DNA from: UBA8106 sp913052135
GTDB taxonomy: Bacteria > Acidobacteriota > Vicinamibacteria > Vicinamibacterales > UBA823
Length of the DNA stretch: 64,000 nt
Direction: 5' to 3'
Assembly: GCA_913052135.1 (NCBI GenBank)
Contig: CAJXDY010000008.1
Location: forward strand, 1 to 64,000
Shown here: piece by piece, positions 1-7,878 of the stretch
Layout of the letters: each line of letters begins with the position of its first letter
Position numbering within the stretch: the first letter of the stretch is position 1
Translations under genes and position numbers: made by a program
Notes under the pieces: generated by a model
What the model was told of the DNA's origin: nothing
Database searches by the model: none
Seen by the model: the letters and a program-made list of their open reading frames with translations, nothing else

Positions 1-97
1 ACGCAGTCATCCGAATAGGACCTCTTTTTTGACATCGGTGATCGTAGCGATCACGCTCCATCCAGTCCGCCCGCCCAAGTCCGACCCAGGTACGCTC

Positions 98-286
98 ATG
101 TCCCTCCGCCCCTACTGTGTGGTTCTCTCCCTGCTGATCATCGCCCTGGTCGGTCATACGCCTCCCGCCGCCGCCCGTGATGACGTAGAGGTTGTCCTTT
201 ACCTGTTCGAGTCCAGCGATGTTTTGTTGAGCGTGCGGCGGCGCAATGGTGATGGCCAATATACCACCCGCGAGAAGACTGATTAG
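98..286 (+). other. Possible truncated ORF beginning with a signal peptide
   Basis: The ATG at 98 opens a frame whose first 26 residues look like a Sec signal peptide: a short basic start, a VVLSLLIIALVG core and a PPAAA cleavage region. After about position 175 the frame runs antisense through the MBL gene fragment, so its remaining codons are probably not native. If real, this is the start of a second gene joined head-to-head with the MBL remnant at about 161-175. The ribosome binding site is weak (CAGGTAC), and an accidental hydrophobic stretch is possible. Positions 1-97 hold nothing else I can support. Confidence 0.25.
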
Positions 287-301
287 TATGGTGCTTCGCA
301 T
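161..301 (-). pseudogene. 5' fragment of an exported MBL-fold hydrolase gene
   Basis: Reading leftwards from the ATG at 301-299 gives a signal peptide and then the segment QVKDNLYVITGGGG. That segment matches the start of the intact MBL-fold protein encoded at 13142-14029, which has the same QVKDNLYVITGGGG. A good ribosome binding site (AAAGGATG in the reverse complement, about 303-313) precedes the ATG, and the gene lies 13 bp downstream of the HupE-like gene on the same strand. After the GGGG codons, near 161-166, similarity to the family stops. The remaining open frame to position 1 reads as non-homologous, arginine- and histidine-rich sequence, with no MBL continuation in any frame of that strand. 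The 5' end is therefore real and the rest is missing. A GC-rich CCGCCGCC stretch lies at the break. Rearrangement and assembly chimera cannot be told apart here. Confidence 0.6.
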
Positions 302-314
302 GAGGGACATCCTT

Positions 315-1412
315 TCATACGGTAAAGAATACTCTTTCCACGAACCAATAGGCACCCGCCAGCATGACCACGACTGAACCAGTGATGGTAATTCGGTGAC
401 TGGCTACGGCACTTTGCTGGCGAATAGCTGCCAATCCTGTTGCAATCAGAGCCACGATAACAAGTTGTCCGAGTTCGACGCCAACATTAAATGACGCTAA
501 CGTCCAGCCGAGCGCCTGGCGTGGCAAATCCATATCTGCGAGCACACCGGCGAAACCGAATCCATGGATAAACCCAAAAGCGAGGGCAATCCAGGCCCGC
601 AAATCACGTCCCTCTTGACTGACCAGTAAATTATCGGCTCCCACATAGATGATGCTTAAGGCAATGGCCGGTTCAATGATACTTGCCGGCGGCGTCACCA
701 CGCCGAGTACGGCCAAGGATAGCGTAATACTGTGCGCCAAGGTGAACGCCGTGACAATCATGATCAGCGATGAAAGACTGCCTCCCAGCAGCAGGAGGCC
801 AAAGAGAAAGAGAATATGGTCAGGTCCGATGACAATATGATGAATGCCGACGGGCACAAATCGACCGATAATGGCCCATCGGCCATCGCTTGTGCCCGTG
901 AAATATTCGTGTTCTAAGCGCGACGGGTCGAAAATCCGCTGCGCTACCAAAGTGTCTCGTTCGTAAATATTGAGAAAGGTGAGGTGATTGGGATCATAGG
1001 GAAAAAACCTGGCTTGCACCCTGAGAATACCGGGTGCGTCATCCAGCGCGTACCGCATGGTGAGTTGGACCGATTGCCTCGAAGGTAGCACAATGATTTG
1101 TCCTGCCTCGAAGTGGATGACACGGCTGTCGGCGTGCAGCGTCAACCGATCACCCATGAGAGCGAAGAGGGTGCTCCGTTCCAGCTCAATCCTATCCTGC
1201 TGTAAGAGTTGTGCGGGGTCTTCAAGATTCAGTTCGTAGGCAAAATCAAACACGTGCACCACGAGGGTCGCGTCAACGTGCCCATCACGCAGGTTGAGAT
1301 CGAGATAACTGAACGGGGCAGGATGGGCGACAGCTGACTGTGACAATAAGCTCACATGGATGACTGTCACCGCTAACAGATAGTGCAGGCGAAACACAGG
1401 GTTGCGAAACAT
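315..1412 (-). CDS. HupE/UreJ-family membrane protein
   Basis: A 365-residue protein. A signal peptide (about 1-29, ending SAVA) is followed by an exported N-terminal domain (about 30-180) beginning HPAPFSYLDLNL. The C-terminal half is polytopic and matches the HupE/UreJ_2 family, with GIHHIVIGPDHILFLFGLLL near 190 and GFIHGFGFAGVL near 285. Histidines and an aspartate inside these membrane segments are the family hallmark. HupE and UreJ are linked to nickel uptake, but this longer secreted-domain form is common in bacteria without a proven substrate, and no urease or hydrogenase genes are nearby. It precedes the truncated MBL gene on the same strand. Family assignment is firm; transport of a metal is an inference. 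Confidence 0.85.
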   Translation of the reverse strand: MFRNPVFRLHYLLAVTVIHVSLLSQSAVAHPAPFSYLDLNLRDGHVDATLVVHVFDFAYELNLEDPAQLLQQDRIELERSTLFALMGDRLTLHADSRVIHFEAGQIIVLPSRQSVQLTMRYALDDAPGILRVQARFFPYDPNHLTFLNIYERDTLVAQRIFDPSRLEHEYFTGTSDGRWAIIGRFVPVGIHHIVIGPDHILFLFGLLLLGGSLSSLIMIVTAFTLAHSITLSLAVLGVVTPPASIIEPAIALSIIYVGADNLLVSQEGRDLRAWIALAFGFIHGFGFAGVLADMDLPRQALGWTLASFNVGVELGQLVIVALIATGLAAIRQQSAVASHRITITGSVVVMLAGAYWFVERVFFTV

Positions 1413-1556
1413 TCAATGTGTAAGTTACCGTACTTGTTCAATACTGAGATCGGTTGAGTTTAACAGGGCTATTCGGTCTTTCTTGTGTGTATTCCCAACT
1501 TAATGATGTGTGTCTGATGTTTTTGAAGATTGAGCGAAGTGCAGGATAATGGCTTA

Positions 1557-4253
1557 ATGGACTCTGGGCAAGGCATGACATTCTTTCGAGCGCTCCTTAA
1601 TCGATTAGCAGTCACCGCACTGATTGGCTTACTCATGGTGTTAGGGGTGAGCCAGGTGCAGGCGAACGAAATGACTGGTTCGATTCAAGCGACGATCCAG
1701 GGTAAGGGTCTGGATCAGCGTGTGATCGACTTTGGGAATGTGAATATCGGATCCAGCGCGACTGCGACACTCACCATTACCAACAGTGGTAATACGCCAC
1801 TGACGTGGACAGGACTTGAGACTGGCGCAAGTGTCGTGTCGGCCAATGCGTCCAATGGTGTCGTGGTTGCTGGCGGATCCATAACGGTCACCCTGACGTT
1901 TACGCCCACGGCGCCCGCCGCGTATAGTGGTGCGATAACCGTCACCGGAAATCAGACCAGCGGTACGAATATGATTCCGTGGACGGGAACCGGGACGACG
2001 CCTGCACCAGCGGCCACACGGATCATAGCTCTCTCTGGAACCAGGAATGTTGGCAACACTGCTTCGGGTGTGATCGACGGCCCGCCAGCACCGGTCGCTC
2101 CCGCTGTCGTATCCCGAGACGACCAGGGTCGAGTGACGATACGAGCTGTACGCCTTGAAGAGTCACTGCATGTGGATGGGCATCTGGACGAGTCAATTTA
2201 CGCCAACGTGGCCACGGTGTCTGATTTTCTTCAGCAAGAGCCTCAAGAAGGTGAACCGTCAACTGAAAAAACTGAATTCTGGGTTTTCTTTGACGATGAG
2301 ATCTTCTATCTAGCGGCGCGGGTCTGGGATTCTGATATGGCAAATCTGGTGACGCGAGAGCTGCGAAGGGGCAATTCCGGCATTGCCCAGGACGACAGCA
2401 TTACGCTCACGTTGGACACGTTTTATGATCGACGGAACGGTTACTATTTTCAGACTAATTCGCGGGGTGGCATCTATGATGCCCTTATCGCCGACGAACG
2501 TAGTGAAAATGTAGATTGGGATACGGTGTATACGACCAAATCTGCACGATTTGACTGGGGCTGGAGTATGGAACTGGCGATTCCCTTTAAGTCGCTTCGC
2601 TATCCTGGTAGTGGTGAACAAATCTGGGGCATGAACGTGCGACGGACGATGCCTCGACAGAACGAACTGGCCTACCTGAGTCCGCCACCGGCATCCTATG
2701 GTCGCGTCGGGATATGGAAACTCTCATCGGCAGCGACACTGATCGGTCTGGAAGCTCCGGCTCGTTCGATCAATCTCGAACTAAAGCCGTACGGGATTGC
2801 GAACTTAATCACTGATACCACCGTGAGTCCGGCTCTTGACAATGACTTCACTCGCACTGGCGGGTTCGATTTGAAGTACGGGCTTACGAGAGGGTTAGTC
2901 GCGGATTTTACGTATCAGACTGATTTTGCGCAGGTCGAAGTGGATGACGCCCAAGTGAATTTAACGCGATTTAGTTTGTACTTCCCTGAAAAACGGCAGT
3001 TCTTTTTAGAGGGACAGGATCTCTTTTCGTTCGGTGGCGCAGGTCCTCGGTTTTCAGGCACTCCGCCTGGAGACACACCGGTCTTATTTTTTAGTCGCCG
3101 AATTGGGTTATCTGATGGGACACCGGTTCCCATTATTGGTGGGGGACGAGTAACTGGACGAGTTGGACCGTACAGCGTTGGCTTGCTCAACATTCATACG
3201 GAAGAATCGCCGACCTTGGGTCTTGGAAAAACAGGATTCTCAGTCGTTCGGTTGAAACGGAATATTCTTCGACGAAGCAGTATTGGCGTGATCGGCACGC
3301 ACCGTTCCTTGAATAAGCAGGGTAGCGGTTCGAATGAGGTGTACGGTGTTGATGGCAGATTAGCGCTGCTGTCAAACTTCTTCGTCGATGCTTACTATGC
3401 ACGGTCAAATACGGTCGGTCGCACGGGTCATGACGCTAGTTATCGTCTGCGCATTGAAAACAACGGTGATCGTTACGGGTTTCAAGTCGAACACCTCCTC
3501 GTCGGTAAAGATTTCAATCCAGAAGTCGGTTTTCTCCGCCGACACGATTTTCGGCGCAATCTCGGACAATTGCGCTTCAGTCCGCGACCAGAGTTCGGTT
3601 CGGTCGTCCGCAAGTACACCTACGAAGTGAATTTCGATCAATTTGCGTCAGATTCCACTGGTCTCATCGAGAGCCAAGAAATTAAAGGCCGGTTTCGAAC
3701 TGAGTTCCAGAGTGCTGATCGTATTGACGTGGACTACGTGAACCAGTACGAATTCTTGACGAAGCCGTTCAAGATCACCGATGGCGTGGTGATCCCAGTT
3801 GGCGGGTATTACTTCGAAAATGTTCGGGCAAGCATTCTGTTCGCTCGGCACCGGCGGTTTAATGGCACCCTCAAAATACAGGCTGGCGATTTTTTTGGTG
3901 GAAAACGAACAGAGGTTAGTTATAAAGGTCGGGCGCAATTGACCACAGGATTTGTGATTGAGCCAAGCGTTGCTGTTAACTGGATTGATTTACCGCAAGG
4001 AAAATTTTCAACCGAGATCGGTCAAATGCGTTTCATCTATTCGATGACGCCCCGGATGTTTATCGAGGCCCTGACACAGTACACCTCGAGGGACAAATCC
4101 GTCAGTTCGAATGTGCGGTACCGCTGGGAGTATCAACCGGGCAGCGATATCTACATCGTGTACAGTGAGGGCCGTGATTCGCGGATGCGTGGATTTTCAG
4201 GGCTCCTAAATCGTGGCGTCGCCATTAAATTTACACGACTCTTACGCTTTTAG
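1557..4253 (+). CDS. Outer-membrane DUF5916 barrel protein with N-terminal ASH-like domain
   Basis: An 898-residue protein. A hydrophobic signal segment (about 10-38) is followed by a choice-of-anchor-D/ASH immunoglobulin-like domain (about 50-150, VIDFGNVNIGSSATATLTI through IPWTGTG). Next comes a CBM9-like domain (about 200-400, HVDGHLDESIYANVA, YLAARVWDSD), then the DUF5916 region with alternating beta strands ending in an aromatic-rich C-terminus (TRLLRF), as expected for an outer-membrane barrel. DUF5916 proteins are abundant in Bacteroidota and Acidobacteriota and have no established function. The CBM9-like part suggests glycan or peptide binding at the surface. An upstream in-frame TTG at 1530 is possible, but the ATG at 1557 has AGGA about 10 nt before it; the ATG at 1575 is another option. 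The extra ASH-like domain in front of CBM9 is unusual. Confidence 0.85.
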   Translation: MDSGQGMTFFRALLNRLAVTALIGLLMVLGVSQVQANEMTGSIQATIQGKGLDQRVIDFGNVNIGSSATATLTITNSGNTPLTWTGLETGASVVSANASNGVVVAGGSITVTLTFTPTAPAAYSGAITVTGNQTSGTNMIPWTGTGTTPAPAATRIIALSGTRNVGNTASGVIDGPPAPVAPAVVSRDDQGRVTIRAVRLEESLHVDGHLDESIYANVATVSDFLQQEPQEGEPSTEKTEFWVFFDDEIFYLAARVWDSDMANLVTRELRRGNSGIAQDDSITLTLDTFYDRRNGYYFQTNSRGGIYDALIADERSENVDWDTVYTTKSARFDWGWSMELAIPFKSLRYPGSGEQIWGMNVRRTMPRQNELAYLSPPPASYGRVGIWKLSSAATLIGLEAPARSINLELKPYGIANLITDTTVSPALDNDFTRTGGFDLKYGLTRGLVADFTYQTDFAQVEVDDAQVNLTRFSLYFPEKRQFFLEGQDLFSFGGAGPRFSGTPPGDTPVLFFSRRIGLSDGTPVPIIGGGRVTGRVGPYSVGLLNIHTEESPTLGLGKTGFSVVRLKRNILRRSSIGVIGTHRSLNKQGSGSNEVYGVDGRLALLSNFFVDAYYARSNTVGRTGHDASYRLRIENNGDRYGFQVEHLLVGKDFNPEVGFLRRHDFRRNLGQLRFSPRPEFGSVVRKYTYEVNFDQFASDSTGLIESQEIKGRFRTEFQSADRIDVDYVNQYEFLTKPFKITDGVVIPVGGYYFENVRASILFARHRRFNGTLKIQAGDFFGGKRTEVSYKGRAQLTTGFVIEPSVAVNWIDLPQGKFSTEIGQMRFIYSMTPRMFIEALTQYTSRDKSVSSNVRYRWEYQPGSDIYIVYSEGRDSRMRGFSGLLNRGVAIKFTRLLRF

Positions 4254-4278
4254 CGTTCGCTTACAGTTTTCCTAACGT

Positions 4279-5616
4279 TTACACCGTCGGTAGGGTCCAT
4301 GGCTGTCGATAGTGTGCTCGCATGAGGCTATTCGCCTCTGCATTGTCCGTGAATTGTGCCTGGGCAGCGTTCCAGTGCACTTTTTGATTGGTGCGGAATG
4401 CGATATTGCCAAGATGAGCGTTTACTGCAGCCAATTGCCCTATTTCAGCATTGCAACGGGGTTGGCTGCGAGTCTTCATGCACTCGATGAAGTTCTGTGT
4501 GTGTTGATCGAGGCCCGCTGCCCCAGGGCGCACGCGCTGCGTTGGGACTGGTTCCATCTTGTAGTAGGGCGCGGAATTCCGAGTTCCAGTTTCTGGAAAG
4601 ACTTCCCACTTTGCGCGGTCGATGACGAGTGTGCCTTCGTTACCAATAAACGCGACACCGTGGTCCCGTTGGAAGGGACCGAGTCCGATGCCGACCGCGT
4701 GCTCCCAGATCATGGTGAAGTCCTCGTATTCATAGATCGCTTGGAGGGTGTCCGGTGTTTCTTCGGCATCGTCGGGATACGCGAACTTACCGCCGCTGGC
4801 AATGATCGAACGTGGAGCGGTAACGTCCATGCCATACAACACGATGTCGATCAAATGCACACCCCAGTCCGTCATTAAGCCGCCAGCGTAGTCCCAGAAC
4901 CAACGAAAATTGAAGTGAAATCGATTTTGGTTAAATGGTCGGAGAGGGGCCGGTCCCAGCCACATGTCGTAATTTACCCCGGCAGGAGCAGGTTCATCAG
5001 GGATGTTCGGGATTGCAGGCATCCAGTTCATGTAGGCCCAAGCTCTCGCCGTACGAATACGGCCAAGCTTACCTGATCGTAGAAACTTGATCGCGTCATC
5101 CCAGTGCACACCGCTCCGTTGCCATTGTCCGACTTGGACGACTCGGTCGTAACGTTTTGCGGCAGCAACCATGATCCGACATTCTTCAATGGAATTGGCC
5201 ATTGGTTTTTCGACGTAGACATCCTTTCCGGCCTCACACGCCATGACCATCTGGAGGCAGTGCCAATGGTCAGGGGTGCCGATGACCACGGCATCGATGT
5301 CGCCATCATCTAGTACTCGCCTGAAATCTTCGTAGAGTGTCGGCTTTGTGCCCGTTGTTTGTTCAACGTCTTGGGCACGTCGCTCAAGCACATTACGATC
5401 CACGTCGCATAAGGCCACACATTCCACTTCAGGGAGTTTCAGCAATGAGGTCAGGTCGGAGTACCCCATGCCGTTGCAGCCGATCACGCCGATCGCAATG
5501 CGATCGCTTGGTGCGACGCCCCAGGGACGTGACGCGAACGTTCTGGCTTCGGTGATCTTGGCACCTGCGATGGCACCTGCGCCACCAAGAAGAAATGCAC
5601 GTCGTGTCGCTTGCAT
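4279..5616 (-). CDS. Tat-exported Gfo/Idh/MocA family oxidoreductase
   Basis: A 445-residue protein with a twin-arginine leader (RRAFLLGGAGAIAGA at 5-19). An NAD(P)-binding Rossmann domain follows (IAIGVIGCNGMGYSD near 41-55; ALCDVD; VVIGTPDHWH near 111), with the EKPMA motif near 137 carrying the conserved catalytic lysine. The C-terminal part is the Gfo/Idh alpha/beta domain. The family oxidises or reduces sugars and inositols, and exported versions are common in glycan-degrading bacteria. It converges on the DUF5916 gene, with only 25 bp between the stops, and is followed in its own direction by nothing obvious. Family is certain; the substrate is unknown. Confidence 0.92.
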   Translation of the reverse strand: MQATRRAFLLGGAGAIAGAKITEARTFASRPWGVAPSDRIAIGVIGCNGMGYSDLTSLLKLPEVECVALCDVDRNVLERRAQDVEQTTGTKPTLYEDFRRVLDDGDIDAVVIGTPDHWHCLQMVMACEAGKDVYVEKPMANSIEECRIMVAAAKRYDRVVQVGQWQRSGVHWDDAIKFLRSGKLGRIRTARAWAYMNWMPAIPNIPDEPAPAGVNYDMWLGPAPLRPFNQNRFHFNFRWFWDYAGGLMTDWGVHLIDIVLYGMDVTAPRSIIASGGKFAYPDDAEETPDTLQAIYEYEDFTMIWEHAVGIGLGPFQRDHGVAFIGNEGTLVIDRAKWEVFPETGTRNSAPYYKMEPVPTQRVRPGAAGLDQHTQNFIECMKTRSQPRCNAEIGQLAAVNAHLGNIAFRTNQKVHWNAAQAQFTDNAEANSLMRAHYRQPWTLPTV

Positions 5617-5648
5617 AATTGATTACCTCATAGAGTTTGGAGGGTAAG

Positions 5649-6665
5649 TTATGGTGTGCTTAGAAAGGCTCTAATCTCTTCAAAAGCACGGTCCTGTTCA
5701 CATCGGAACGATTGGTGTCCGCAGTCGTTGTCCAAGACGAGCGTTTGTGAATTCGTTAATTCAGCGAAGGTTAGAGCTGGGCCCGGGGTGACCATATGGT
5801 CATAGGTGCCCACGACAGCGAGCATCTCAGCTTTGACGGCCTCTGCGGTTGCTGGCCATTTACCATCAAAGGATGTTGAAACGTCGTGCGCAATCATTGC
5901 TTGGAGTTGGGCCACGCGGTCATTAATAGCGAGTGTCATACCCCCTGCCCGTCCATCTTTCAGTAATGCGGCACCTTGGTCGTGGGGATCTTGTCGCGCA
6001 TGGAAGTCCGGTGAGTATAGGGCAAGGTGGCTGATCATGCCGGCCACTTCACGCGCGGTGGTTTCATTGCAGTCGCAATCGAGTGCCTGTTCCAACGCTG
6101 TCAACTGGGCAGTCCATAAGAGCAAGTCGTAGGAGGCCAGTCGTGGTGAACCGACAATCGGGACGGCGCGATCCATGAACTCTGGGTAGGTTGTGACCCA
6201 TTCGTAGGTTTGCATTCCACCCATTGAAATTCCGATGACCGCATGCAGATGGGTGATACCAAGCACTTCGGTCAGTAATTGGTGTTGCGACTGCACCATG
6301 TCACCGATGCTAACCACAGGAAAGTTACGTTGTGGTTGCTGGGTGCTATTGGATGGGGATGATGAGATTCCGTTAGCTAGGGCGTCAACGGTAATGAGGA
6401 AAAACTGTGAGGTATCGACTGCACCCACAGCATCGCTAGTGAATAGCTCTTCGGATGTGCCGGTGAACCACGTTGGAAACAAAATAACGTTTGATCGGTC
6501 TGCGTTCAGAGTACCCGCGGTTCGATATGCGATTTTGGCATCTTGAATCACATCGCCATTTTCGAGTTCAAAATTTCCCAAGCTAGCAATTTGAAGTGGG
6601 GGAGCCTCGGCGGCATGAAGCGTTACCGAGAGTAGTAGACAGACAAGCATGAAGACGGATGGCAT
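5649..6665 (-). CDS. Secreted alpha/beta hydrolase, MetX-like
   Basis: A 338-residue protein with a Sec signal peptide (1-19, ending LHAAEA). It has the alpha/beta-hydrolase fold of the homoserine O-acetyltransferase (MetX) group: an oxyanion-region FPTWFTG, nucleophile elbow GISMGG with Ser147, an acid in VVGTYDHMVTP and a catalytic histidine in DCGHQSF. True MetX is cytoplasmic and works in methionine synthesis. The signal peptide here argues for a different, exported hydrolase or acyltransferase. It lies 32 bp upstream of the Gfo/Idh gene on the same strand, so the two may be co-transcribed. Confidence 0.88.
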   Translation of the reverse strand: MPSVFMLVCLLLSVTLHAAEAPPLQIASLGNFELENGDVIQDAKIAYRTAGTLNADRSNVILFPTWFTGTSEELFTSDAVGAVDTSQFFLITVDALANGISSSPSNSTQQPQRNFPVVSIGDMVQSQHQLLTEVLGITHLHAVIGISMGGMQTYEWVTTYPEFMDRAVPIVGSPRLASYDLLLWTAQLTALEQALDCDCNETTAREVAGMISHLALYSPDFHARQDPHDQGAALLKDGRAGGMTLAINDRVAQLQAMIAHDVSTSFDGKWPATAEAVKAEMLAVVGTYDHMVTPGPALTFAELTNSQTLVLDNDCGHQSFRCEQDRAFEEIRAFLSTP

Positions 6666-6712
6666 AATATTGTTTTCCTCCAGTTGTTCAGTACTCGTTA
6701 ATGATAAATGTT

Positions 6713-7702
6713 TTAACCTTCTAATAATTGTGCGAGGTCAACCGAGAGTTTAGCTGCAAGGCGTTCTCCACTTGGGCTCATGTATGTGACGACTCCTGTA
6801 ATTGCATTGACTGCGGACGAGAACTCACTTGAAGAACGATTGTCGTTCGTTGGCCGGTTGAACACCACCTCCGTGCGTTGCTGGGTTGTCTTCCACTCGC
6901 TCGTTGGGAATACAGTGGCAGTGACCTGGCTTGGAAACCATTCAATATTGGAAGGAAGCACTGTCCATTGCAGAATCATCTCTGGTTTAACCATGGCCGT
7001 AGGCGTGTGCACGCCTGTCCGTAGTTTTGCACTGAATGGCCGGTTTGGTGCATCGAGAGAGATAGGAACTCGAGTCGACCAATTCTCGAAATGCGCAACG
7101 TTGCCATGGTTGATGAGTCGTGTTCCGGATATCGAGACTGGTAGTAGCAATTCAAGGAATGCTTGTCCGGGTAGACACTCTTCTTTACACGCTAGCCAAC
7201 TTACAGTGGCCGTTAAATGCCATTCATGATCCGGATCATGGTTGGAGGCCTGCACGTCAGTCTGCAGCAAAACCTGATCACGATAGCCATAGCCCTCTAT
7301 TGCGTCTGGTGACGTGACACGAATGGGAGATGGCCAGCGAAGGGGACTAGGTACAAAATCAGGAGGTAATGCGAAATCAACCTGAGTCGGCTCACCAGAC
7401 GCCCCAGGATTTTTCCAGTAGATGTACCACCCAGGTTCGATGTTAAGCAGCACTCCGAGTTTAAAGTCATTTCCAGACTGTACGATGGAAACATCGGCAA
7501 TCAGTTCGACGTCCACCGGTGACGCTTGTGGTGCGAGGGACCTGGTCTGAGGCATTTCCTGACTTTGGACACTCGATTCCAAATCGGTTTCGGACGGACG
7601 TCCACATCCAAAAGCAAGGCCGAGCATCAAGGCGCTAGTCGTAAAGCTTACAAGTACGCTGTGGCTCAATGCTCTCACATCTTTCGAAGCTTGGTAGGAC
7701 AT
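6713..7702 (-). CDS. Lipoprotein with DsbD N-terminal-like domain
   Basis: A 329-residue protein with a lipoprotein-like leader (hydrophobic segment ending LAFGC near residue 33). The body matches the N-terminal periplasmic domain of thiol:disulfide interchange protein DsbD: GWYIYWKNPGASGEPT near 92, the proline-rich FVPSPLRWPSP, and WLACKEECLPG near 170 with a CxxxC pair. In DsbD this domain passes electrons on to periplasmic partners. Here the membrane DsbD-beta part and the C-terminal thioredoxin domain are absent, and no such gene lies next door. The C-terminal 120 residues are not recognised. Electron transfer is inferred from the domain only. Confidence 0.75.
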   Translation of the reverse strand: MSYQASKDVRALSHSVLVSFTTSALMLGLAFGCGRPSETDLESSVQSQEMPQTRSLAPQASPVDVELIADVSIVQSGNDFKLGVLLNIEPGWYIYWKNPGASGEPTQVDFALPPDFVPSPLRWPSPIRVTSPDAIEGYGYRDQVLLQTDVQASNHDPDHEWHLTATVSWLACKEECLPGQAFLELLLPVSISGTRLINHGNVAHFENWSTRVPISLDAPNRPFSAKLRTGVHTPTAMVKPEMILQWTVLPSNIEWFPSQVTATVFPTSEWKTTQQRTEVVFNRPTNDNRSSSEFSSAVNAITGVVTYMSPSGERLAAKLSVDLAQLLEG

Positions 7703-7878
7703 GTCGAAAGCTCAAGGCTAAAGGCTGCTTATCTCTGAAGTCAACCAAAGGATGCTCCAGAAAACAACAATTTGTCTACTTTCTTAACAGTCGATGGTTT
7801 GAGGTCCTCCGTGTGATATTTTTCTGAGACATATAGATTTCTCGTTGTCTGACTAGGCTGGCTCAAGGGAGGCTTCGA
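7703..7878. promoter_or_regulatory. Divergent intergenic region between DsbD-N lipoprotein and DPP-IV genes
   Basis: This 176-bp AT-richer gap separates two divergently transcribed genes and so must hold both promoters unless they are leaderless. No close match to a -35/-10 pair and no long palindrome could be picked out by eye, and the spacing of any element was not computed. Confidence 0.3.

Noticed and set aside
315..1412. Calling the HupE/UreJ-like protein part of a urease or hydrogenase system
   Set aside because: No urease, hydrogenase or nickel-accessory genes are present, and the long secreted N-terminal domain differs from classical HupE.
4312..4878. Plus-strand ORF of 188 codons inside the Gfo/Idh gene
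   Set aside because: The opposite frame encodes a full Rossmann and EKPMA protein. The plus frame lacks any domain or convincing ribosome binding site.
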